Assembly: GCA_027186245.1 (NCBI GenBank) | Contig: CP114495.1 | Location: 8,424,501-8,488,500 of the forward strand | DNA length: 64,000 bases | Direction: 5' to 3' | From: Coriaria nepalensis | Lineage: Eukaryota; Streptophyta; Magnoliopsida; Cucurbitales; Coriariaceae | The notes under the pieces: model-generated | Seen by the model: only the letters and a program-made list of their open reading frames with translations | Database searches by the model: none | Told to the model about the DNA's origin: nothing | Part shown: piece after piece, positions 1-10,500 of the stretch | Layout: each line of letters starts with the position of its first letter | Numbering within the stretch: position 1 is the first letter of the stretch | Position numbers and translations under genes: made by a program

Positions 1-761
1 AATTGTAGCAGCTCCGGCACCTATTGATTTTTTGCACCAATTGTAGTTTTTCGTAGCAAAACTGGATCATAAGCCACGAAGTTAAGTTCAAACGCTAATG
101 TACAAAAAAAAAGTGCAATAATCAAACTGTCTTTGAAGCAAAGAACTCAAAGAACGGAGAAAGGCATGTTGGAGATCAAGAGGAGTAATATTGGGACCGA
201 CATTGATACCTCGTTCAATACAAAAAATCCATATTAATATCAGGTCGGATACCCAAATTACTTTAGGAACTGAGATTTTTGCCAGCCCCTAATTTTAATG
301 ATCGCACAAATCTTAACTTCAACTTCAGTTTCAAAACACCCTTTTTTCTGGGAAGCCTAAAAATCACACTTTCTATTGTTTTGACTTCATTGTAACTTTG
401 GCCCCCACCACACTCTATTATGCAGTCCTCCTTTTCTCTCTTTCTATCCTTAGACTTATACAGTACTCAATTGTTATTTATGACCTCTTCGTCTTTTTGG
501 GCTCGTCTCTGCAATTAAACCTATTGTTTGAACACAGAATTCTCTCCTTCTGTTTCTAACTTCTTGCAACATCACGAATTTCAGATAAGCTTGTTTCATT
601 TCTCCTTTTGTTTTTCCCGAAACGGATAATGTGATGAAAGGGTAATATGCTGATTAGGTAATAGTTTAAGGGAAAGTGTGATCTCATTGTTTAGGTGGGT
701 GATCAGTTGTTACTTTATAGGTCAATTTTTATTTTAATTTTTGGCCTATAGATAGATAGAA
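1..761. other. Spacer upstream of the NLR pseudogene
   Basis: I see no coding potential here. The right part (about 420-760) is pyrimidine-rich, as plant promoters and leaders often are, and may be the remnant 5' region of the resistance-gene pseudogene that begins at 762. No RNA gene or repeat was recognised. Confidence 0.5.
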
Positions 762-3079
762 ATGGTGGGCAAAATTGAGCATGCGATCCGAGCCTTTGAG
801 AAGCTGAAAATTTGCACAACTCATGATCAAGTAAATGAAGCAGTACGAAACTTAGAGCAGTCACCTGTAGAGCTCAATTTGTATGCAATTGATAAGCTGA
901 AGACAGAGGTGAAGGATTTGATTGATGAAGTTGACCAACTTGCTCGAGAAGGTCAATCATTAGAAGCGTCTCTTGCAAACAGAGGTATCATATTTCAACT
1001 ACCAAAACAGTTTGCAGAACATACAGCCATGAAAATGGTAGGGGAAGTATTGGAATTTTTAGGGGCTGATGATGTTGGAAAGATCGGAGTATATGGTATG
1101 GGTGGTATTGGTAAAACAACGGTCATGTGGATTGTCAATAATCGGCTCGTAAAAGAATGGAAGGATAAGTTCGATAGAGTTATTTGGGTGCCTGTATCAG
1201 CATCGTCTGGAATTATGAAACTACAGGATGACATTGCACGTCAATTGAATCTTGAACTTTCGAAGGATGAGGATCTTACAGTTCGAGCAGCTTCACTGTC
1301 TTCGGCCTTGCAACATGAGGAGAGATATGTATTAATATCCCTGATAATATGTGGGAAGGATTCCATCTTGATGACATTGGAGTCCCTGAACCTTCTCCGG
1401 AAAATGGATGCAAGATAGTTTTGACAACACGTTCACTTGATGTCTGTATTTTAGGAAATGTGATCAAAAGATTCCGATGCCTCATCTTTCAGAAGTGGAG
1501 GCGTGGGAGTTATTCGCAAAACATGTTGGAGCAGATGTTGCGAATATTGAAATTTTAAGGGGTTATGGAAGCTGTTGTAAAAGAGTGTGCTTGTCTACCT
1601 CTTGCAATCAAAGTCGTGGCATGTGCAATGGCAGGCAAAAAGGAAGATTATGAGTGGAGGCTTGCACTTGACTCGTTGAAGGGAATGTTTAAGGATCCGA
1701 ATAATGAGTACGGGGTTGTAATTGAAAGGTTGAGATTTAGTTACGAAAGGTTGAAAAATGATAAACTTAAGGAAATGGTTTTATTTTGTACATTATATCC
1801 TGAAAGTCATATGATTGATAAAGAAGAATTGGTAGAGTTCTTGATCGACGATGGGATAATAGAATGTATGAAGGCAAGACAATCGCAACTAGATGAGGGT
1901 CATTCCATGATACGGACTCTTCAAAATGTTTGTTTGTTGTAAAGTACAACTGATGAATGTGTAAAGATGCATGATTTGATTAGAGATATGGCATATCAAA
2001 TTACTAATATAAGTCCTCATCGACTATTCATGGTTGAAGCGGGTTTGCAATTGAAGGAAATACCGGAAAGAGAAAAATGGGTAAAGGATTTGGTCGAAGT
2101 GTCTCTAATGAACAATAAACATTTCAGAAATCCGACGAGGAGTTTCACTAAATTGTCCTAACCTTTCAACATTGATGCTTCAAGACAATAGATCACTTAT
2201 CAAAATTCCAGGTTCCTTCTTCAAGCTTTTTGTTGGACTTAAGGTCCTTAATTTATCTAATACGAATATTCAAGCCTTGCCTAATACAGTATCTTCTCTA
2301 ACGAAACTTGTGGATCTATCACAAACGGTTGTCGAAGATTATGTTATGTGCCCTCCTTGATCCTTATCAAGGGTTTAAGGAAACTCGATCTTAATGGAAC
2401 CTTGATAAAGTTCCAAAAGATTTGAAAGAGTTGTCCCACTTGGGGTTCCTCAATCTTAGTGAAACAAGACTATACGAGATTCCTAAAGGAACTTTATCTA
2501 AACTCCACAAACTGGAATTTCCATCTACATGTTTTGTTTTGATCGAGGACCTGCTGAGCCTGTGAAAGTTGGAAAATTTTGAAGGGACCTTGAAAGGTAT
2601 CCACAACTTCAATAAATTCTCTAAACACGTGGATGACCAAGCGAAAAGACTCTAGATACGTTATTTTTGTTGCTGATCTAGAACCAAAAAGTTTTGCCGC
2701 TTGGAAGAACAGTAGATAGAAAAATGTAGTGTTACATGATTGCTCTATAACGAGCTTATCTGACCGTATCTCGAACCATGTAACTGGATTGCAGTGTTGT
2801 TTAATCATAGACTGTGAAAGGATGGAGTATATACTTTCTTCCTCTTCCTCTTCCTCGCTTTCTGTCCAAACTTTAGAAACTCTACATCTCATGGGGTTGA
2901 CCAACTTTCAAGGCTGGATTAGGAGCAGAGATCAACTGCAATGTGACATCTTTTCCCGTCATAAGGAGCTTTTTATGTGGCAGTGTCCTAGTATTAAAGA
3001 GGTTTTCCCACTTTGGTTGTTAACCTCATTCCTACTATGGTTTAGTTGGGACAAACTTTTTAATTTTTGTATTATTTAA
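762..3079 (+). pseudogene. CC-NBS-LRR disease-resistance pseudogene (RPS2/RPS5-like)
   Basis: This is the relic of an intracellular immune receptor of the coiled-coil NBS-LRR class. The first open stretch (762-1418) has a coiled-coil-like N-terminus and a perfect P-loop, GMGGIGKTT, at about residues 112-120. Kinase-2 (DNMWEGFHLDDIG) and RNBS-B (GCKIVLTTRS) follow in a different frame from about 1349. An ELF-type segment around 1490-1550, a CLPLAIKVVA GLPL-like motif (1590-1620) and an MHD motif (MHDLIRDMAYQI, 1967-2002) lie in further shifted frames, and degenerate leucine-rich repeats run to about 3.0 kb. The reading frame changes near 1340, 1480 and 1555, and an in-frame TAA at about 1940 separates the NBS from the MHD segment. 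Functional members need one uninterrupted frame of roughly 900 codons, so this copy is dead. No intact relative is present in the window. Confidence 0.9.
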
Positions 3080-3635
3080 ATCAATTTTTTTATCCTCCGA
3101 TTACTTTTATTTGTCCTTACTTTTTTTTTTTGACAAATGAGTGCCATTTTTGGTCACACTGATTCTTTTTCTTCTGCGCCAAGGAGAACCCAAATGTGGA
3201 TTCACCTTCTTCTCCACTCAGCTATTGTGTGCGGTTGAGAGAACAAAACCAGAGCTAAGGGCGAGCTTATAAGATAGTTACGGTTTTAAGCTCCTTTAAA
3301 AATTCCTTAATAGGAGAGATTAGTCATTAGAGAAAGAAGACTATATGAAGATGACTATCAGTATCTCTCATCTAAACTAATCATACAAGTTTAGACCACA
3401 TCAAATCAAACAAATGGGTGAAGCAGTTAATAATGACTATTAACGAACCGTCAGTGAGACGATACTTAAAAGGACGGTTCCGAATATTGGTCCGAAGCTT
3501 CACCTCATCAGTTCTTACCAATTTTTTTCTTTTTTTGAATTTAAAATTTGAACAGAGAATATTTAAACTTCAAATATTACAATTCACCATCAAAGTGTTT
3601 TCTTGAGCAATGCCCTTTTGTCTGTATTTTCTTAA
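3080..3635. other. Spacer, includes the probable 3' UTR of the E2 gene
   Basis: The right end (about 3520-3635) is probably the 3' UTR of the leftward E2 gene. The segment 3170-3520 is less AT-rich than its surroundings and has no open frame. It looks like inserted or organelle-derived sequence, but I could not identify it. Confidence 0.35.
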
Positions 3636-6337
3636 TCATGCACCGCTCGCATATAAACAAGTCCATTCCTTTGCTGCAAGAAATACCGAAGAAAACAATG
3701 AAAATAAGGGGCATGAAAGAAACTTCCTCTGACAGTTCAATGGTGGAGACATTACCAGTTTCAACGGCTTCAGCCTCATTTGTTTTCCAATGCTTAGCAA
3801 TATTCTCAGACAGCGGATCATCAGGGTTAGGAGCACTCAGAAGGGCTTGTATACTGACAGAAAGCAGTATCCAAATAGGATCAACAAAATCAGTAGAAGT
3901 TTCTCATAACAAGACATCTTTCACAAACGAGCCAAATTTTTAGTCCGATTATGAAATGCCATATAGTACTTTTATTTATATGTTTGTTTTTTCCATTTGG
4001 GTCACATACTGTTATACCTCAAAAGTACAGTTCGAATCTGGAGGGCAGGACTCCATTTGTCTTTCAGAATATCAAGGCAAATCCTGCCAAGCTGGGCAAC
4101 AGGACATTCAATCAGAAGATGGGAACCAAACCACTGTAAAGGAGGGGAGTAGGTAAGAAAGGATACCTTATCGATGTTGGGATGATAGATCTTGGTGAGA
4201 AATCGAACCTGTTGAAGGGAAAATAACTAGATACTGTGGAATAAAATGTGAAATAACAAAGACACTGGCAAGCAAAGAAATTTGCTTAAAAAGATCTTAT
4301 AATGGAACAATAATTGATGAAAAGATTCTATAGAAAAGGGGTGCACTTCCTATCCATCCATCAACATTCTATATATCTTTAATCTGACTTTTTCCTTTTA
4401 AAAAAAAAAAATAACGTCTAAGTGTGAACAGATTTACCAATCATCATCGACAAATAAATCTATCAATATCAATGAACTGTTTCTGACCCCATAACTTTTC
4501 CTACCCAAATTTAATTATATGCAACGTGCTCTTGCTGTAACAACCCACACGAAAACATGAAAATTGTTTTCTCACCATGAAGAAACATGATTCTTAAGTT
4601 CTCCTCTGGCATAGCAGGATGAATTCACTCTCAATGAGTTTCTTAGTTGATAGAATAAGATGCATAAGATTAGATTCTAAAATAAGGAGCACAAATTATA
4701 CATTGTCCAACTTACTTTACATGACAAAACTACGAATGAAAAGTGTTAGGTGGAGTACCAAAACAATTTAGACTTAAAGGTATGACATACACTCCATAAC
4801 CATCCTTAGAAACAGATGTGGATAACTAGTCTGTGAAAGAACAGAGTATCTACCACTACCGTTATAAAAATGGATACACACACCTAAAAACATGACATGT
4901 AAAATTCAATATTCCAGCCATCACAAGTATATTCAATAACAAGGGAGTGAAGAAATGAAGACACAAGTACTTCACGCTAACCAATCATATGATGCAACCA
5001 AAAATCTATATGCATGATTATCATAGATAACAGCAGAACCAAGCTTAATAAAAAAGATAGTTGTATCATCTCAAAAGTGCAACCAATTTCTACAGTAGCC
5101 TATTTTACTCAATTTTATATTGCTAAAAGCACTATACACCATTGTTATTGCTACGAATTTTTTGTTTGAATAGAAAGGACACGTGTATGAAGTACCTTGG
5201 GAGCAGCCATGGGATATTCTTCAGGCAAAAATAGCTCCAACTTGAACACCCCTCCTACACAATGTCAAACATCAGCATAAATCATTTTGCACAGAAAGAA
5301 TCTGAAAGATTTAAGTACTTAAGTTATTACATAAAACAAATATAATTCTTGCGAGTATGTGGCTAGAGGGTAGCTTTCGGGGATAAATAAATTCATAAAC
5401 ATTATACACAACAGAATGAGAAAAATCAGATTCCTATTTCTTATTAATGCTACCACATTTTGAATATTACCAACATCAATATTATTTTAAGCTAAACACC
5501 ATAAAAATTAAAAATTAAAGTAAAGTAAAAAAAAGTGCAGAACTTGTCAGTTAAGAAGAAAGCATTTAGTTTAAAGATAAAATGTCGCTCCCACTTATAA
5601 TCCACAAGAAAACATGTGAGTCATGAAGTATTCCACCAAGCGATCTACCTTCATATGGTGACTGGGTGGGGCCAAGAATCATCACATTGAAATATCGCAT
5701 ATTGTCTTCCGATGGTGAGGCACTTATCCCTGGAGCTGATACCACAGGATACAGCATAAAATGTACGTAAATCCTCAAGAACATTAAGAAAACTTATAGA
5801 GAGAAAAAGAAAACGAAACATATTTCGTAAACAAAATCACTTTCCACGTGAATTAACTAATATATCAATCACCAGCACAAAACAGAAACAAAATTTTCTA
5901 GATTCAAGCTCTGAGAGTAAATAATATATAGATTTAAAGTCAAAGGCTTACCTGGTTCACTCAGGAGCCGCTGAGTTTCCTACGAGATCAAACAGATAAC
6001 AATCGATCAGTACAATCAGAAACAAATTAACATCAGGAATTTAAGCAGTAATGATCTAAACAGCTCAATTCAAAGTTATGCAACAAATTAACCCAGCAGA
6101 AAAATGCTCGGACAGCATCAAAATCCAAAGTACTCCATGCAGATTCAAATTACAAACATAGAACATTAAAAGAATTTCAGCTAGCTTTTCAAACTTCTCG
6201 ACTCGTATCAATCAATTTCCATCTATTTCTGAGTGAATCGACCAAACAAATCAATCAGAAAAAATTGAAAGAGGGATCGTGAAGCGGATCGGTAGACAAA
6301 CCTTGATGATTCTTCGCGGGAGATTACTGTTCGCCAT
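3636..6337 (-). CDS. UBC36: Ubiquitin-conjugating enzyme E2, Ubc13 type (UBC35/UBC36)
   Basis: The product builds Lys63-linked ubiquitin chains together with a Uev/MMZ partner, a role in DNA-damage tolerance and signalling. Eight exons join in frame: 6302-6337, 5952-5979, 5649-5735, 5196-5254, 4165-4206, 4018-4091, 3756-3853 and 3636-3673. All have GT-AG junctions and together they encode 153 aa, the usual family length. The start MANSNLPRR matches the family N-terminus. The HPN motif is at residues 79-81, the active-site Cys at 89 ([14 protein letters not shown]), and the C-terminus is [11 protein letters not shown] expected Arg rather than Cys at the fourth residue of that last motif, so R-to-C is a likely lineage substitution. 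Arabidopsis UBC35 and UBC36 are near-identical, so the paralogue symbol is arbitrary. A telo-box-like AGGGTTTA lies at about 6365-6372 in the leader or promoter. No break was found and the gene looks functional. Confidence 0.96.
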
Positions 6338-7566
6338 ATCGAGGTCGATTGCAAAGCACGCAATAGGGTTTAGAAGAGATTGAGAGAGAATGAGGGAGGA
6401 GAGAGACAGAAATTCGAGAAGATTTAAATGCTTTCTCTCACTAAAGAATAATAATTATCAACGTCTGAAGTACTTACATTTTGCACAAATTATTATTATT
6501 AATTTATTTATTTCTTTTTCCTTTTCCTTTTTCTTTTTCTTTTTATTTTCCTCCTTTTTTCTTCGCTTTTTCTTTCTTTCTTTCTTTTTATTTATTTATT
6601 ATAAAGATAAGAGAAAAGTTATAATAAATCCTCCGATTTCATATTTATTAAAATAAATATTTAAAATTTGTATAATTATAATTAATATAGATACAAAGTT
6701 TTATTATAATATATTTTCACAAAAAAATTCTCATCAATTTTAATAAATTAATATAAATAATTATATCATATAACGTTTATATTTTAAAATTCTTAAATCT
6801 TAAATTTTTATTTTTTATATTTATATTATTTCTTGAATTTTAAAGATAAATATTTAAAAAAATTTAATTTACTAACTACATAAAAACTACGTGGATAAAT
6901 ATTCATTAAAAAAAAATATATATATATATATAATAACCGCATAATTTATTATAATAAAATTTTATATTAAAATATTAATTATAATTATAAATATTAGGAA
7001 ATTTATTATAATAAATATAATCAATTATATATTTTCCTAAAAAAATATCTTTCTTTTTTTCTTTTTTCCCCTTCCTTTACCTTTTTAGAATAATAAATTC
7101 ATAAATGATGACCAACTTGTAAATAATAATTAATAAATAAATATAAAATAATAATTAATTAATTTAAAAAATAATAATTATTATCATCATTATTTAGTTG
7201 TTCCTGTTTGAAAATGATAAAGAAAATTTTAGTTACCTACTTAAACTGTGTGTTTCAGAAGGTAATCATATGATTAATTTAGATTATAAAAAGTCCCTAA
7301 CTCAACTATGGATTATAAATGTTCATATAGTTTCTAATTGCTATGTTAACTTGATTAATTAATTAAATTATTTAATAAAAAATACACATAATAAAATTAA
7401 ATTTAAATTATTAATTTTGCCTCTAAATTTTCATGATTTATTTATTAAGTCCCTAAAATTTCATGAGTTTGAACTATTATTTGCCGCTTGACAAAAAAAG
7501 AAAGAAGAAACAAAAAAAAACTAAAAAAAAGCTATTTGCCGCAAAGCACGTTAAATACTTGGCGGC
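6338..7566. other. AT-rich intergenic region between divergent E2 and MurA genes
   Basis: The left part holds the 5' UTR and promoter of the leftward E2 gene, including a telo-box-like AGGGTTTA near 6365. The middle is extremely AT-rich with T/C-rich stretches (6510-6600) and an (AT)n run near 6898-6922. The right end should contain the MurA promoter, but no TATA element stands out. I see no gene. Confidence 0.6.
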
Positions 7567-10500
7567 ATGTTTCAACAAGACAGCTTCCACTCTCACTCTT
7601 TAATGGCCGCTTCTTCTTCCTTCAATCCCTTCTCTCCTTCTCTCCCTAAAAACCTTCTCTCTCTTCTTTCTCTCTCCCACCTCCCAACACAGACCCTCAC
7701 CATAACCGGCCCCACCAAGCTCTCCGGTCACGTGTCAATAAGTGGGTCCAAGAACTCCTCACTATCCATTCTAGCCGCTACCCTTTGCTGCTCAGGCACT
7801 TCTGAGCTTCTAAACGTGCCCGATCTGTCCGATACAAGAGTAATGGCTTCGATTCTGTCTTCTTTAGGAGCTCAGGTTGAGATCCATGGCGGTCAAATGT
7901 TGGTCAACTCTGATGGGCTTTTCTCTGTTCAACCTTGTTTAGAGGAGATTAAGAAAATTCGAGGCGGGTTTTTCGTGATCGGCCCATTACTGGCCCGGTT
8001 CGGAGAGGCGATCGTGGGCTTGCCCGGTGGATGCGATATTGGGCCCCGGCCCATCGACTTGTATGTTCATGGGCTTAGAGCTTTGGGTGCTGTTGTTGAG
8101 ATGAGGTAAAAAAAGAAAAAGAAAAAGAAAGCTAATTAATTTACTTGTTTTAGTGCTATGATTTCGTACTGATATGATGCTGTTCTTAATTAGTGGTCAA
8201 TTGATTAGTCAATGCAGTTACAACTTAGGAGTCTGCTCAAGCCGAGCCGAGTGGAATATCACTGAAGCTCGGCTCAAGCTTGAAAAATTTTCATTAGATT
8301 TAATTCCATTAGAGGGAGATTATAGAGGGAGGAGCGCTTGGGTTTTGGCTGGTACCGTCTCGACCTCTTCCACTTAATTCCTTCGCTTTCTCCACTGTGT
8401 TTGATGATCGAGGAAAGCTATGGAGTTTGTAGATAAGGAGAAGGAGTTTCCTGGAACTGTACCGGAATATGGCGCAATCTTTATGTCAAACGGAAAGACG
8501 AGAAAAGAGTGCACGAGACGAAAACTATTTAGCCTTCCGTCGTCTCATGCTGAGTTCGTGAAAGAAGTAAAAGCAGGAATGATTTTGTTTCTGTTTGAAT
8601 ATGAGAGGAGAGAGCTTTACGGTGTGTTTCAGGCGTGTTCGGATGGTGATATCAATATCGTGCCGCATGCATTCAGTTCATCAGGCATCGCATTGCCTGC
8701 GCAGGTAACACTTGCAATAGTTTTTGTCAGAGTCGATGTTTATTGGAAAGAAACCTAATTAGTTTTTTTTTTTTGGCTAATTTGCAATAACCAGGTTAAA
8801 GTCATTCCGATTTGGAACTGTAGTCCGATTCCGGAAAACAAATTCCGTAATGCGATAAGAGAAAACTACTTTTCAGCAAAAAAGTTCACCTTTGGGCTGT
8901 CGAAAGAGCAGGTTCATCGGCTTCTATCATTGTTCAGTTCAAGAAAATTGAAAGATCAACAACTGCCTCAAAGGCAGACAAGCACAAGTAAAAATGCGAG
9001 AAGAACAGATGAGGAGTATTGTAGAGGTAAAGGGAAAGGAATTTTTATTGACGAAGATAGGTTTACGTTGAATGAGATGAGGATAATACAAGAGGAGCAT
9101 GAGGTGGATAATTACATGCCTGAAGATATCCAAGCACAGTACACCAGAGACACCCTTCGTATTTCGAAAAGTTGTGGAGCAGGAAAGGAAATCTTCCCAA
9201 TGGAGTATACTGTAAATACCAGAACTGAAAGATATGATAGATCAGAAAGTGATTATTACAAGTACAATGATCTAATTTCATCCACATATCATTACCAAAT
9301 TGGGCAAAGCATCCCTTACCCATCTCATTCGACCGATTGCAGAGATGTTGCCCCTGTTTCCAATGCACCTAATACTAACTTCAGGTGCCCATCTGGGTTT
9401 AATGACGATTATATTCCAATTGAACCACATACGGAAGATGATATAGAGAGTAGCTTTTCCTATCCGTTGCATGTGCAGCCTCAGTTTTCAAACCACCTGC
9501 AATCTGATTATGGCCTCCAACGTAATGTTCAAATCACTCCCCCTAACCACTTTGACCCATCAGACTATAGTAGCAGTAGTAGTAGAATGCCCCCGCAAGG
9601 GGATGCTTCATATTTTCCATACCTGGTTACACAATCTCCTGAAATCCCAGATCGTGTGGGCTATTTGTTTTCTAGATCTCTGACTCCTGTGCCATCACCA
9701 ACTAGAAACAATGAGAGGGAAAGCAAGGTTCCTTATATCACTCCAAGTCCATATTCTTCCTTTGAACTTACTTATGGTCATCCTATAGGATTGGGAGAGC
9801 GACGTGAGAACAGTATGGAAGCAAAGCAGGATAATGTCAAAACATTTTCTTCTAGTGCTCCCTTTTCTATTGACAATCCTAGTGAGAGCCCTTATCGCAC
9901 TGATACTGTCAAACCAGGAATCCTCTACCCCCATGAGAATCAAAATTCTGGAAACATGTATATGGATTGTGAGAACAGGGTTAGCGTTTTTTTGCGGTTA
10001 AGTAAGCCCGTAGATGAAAGTGTTAACCCCAACGCATATGAAGAGTCTAGTAGGGATGTATCTGTGGCAGAAATCATGGACGTCTTGCATCAGAATCATT
10101 TCCATTGGGTGGGGAAAAAAGAATCTCCACTCCTTACTCAGCACAAGGAAAATGTCAAGAACTTAAGGAAGAAAAAGCTGACCAACTCTCTCGTTGCCGA
10201 GAAAAACTCGGTAGAAACATGTGATGAAGAAAAGATAATCTCTTATACTGATGAAGAGAATGAAAGCAAAATGGATGAAAGGACACCCTTTTTGGATTTC
10301 AAGAGGCGAAGTCAAAGCCGCAAAATTGACTGTGATTCCAAACCTTGCAGTGCAGAAAGTCCAGCTGGTGATGGTCTGTTGAGTGGAGAGCAAAAAAGAA
10401 GAAAGTTAATTCGGCCAAACTTCAGTAAAAATGAGATTTCTGGTTGCAAAAGTGTCAATGACAATACTTGCTTGGATTTGCGAGTCTCATCAAAAGAAAT

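Noticed and set aside
3951..4156. Plus-strand open frames over the E2 gene
   Set aside because: The minus strand here encodes E2 exons including the active-site Cys, with exact splice phases.
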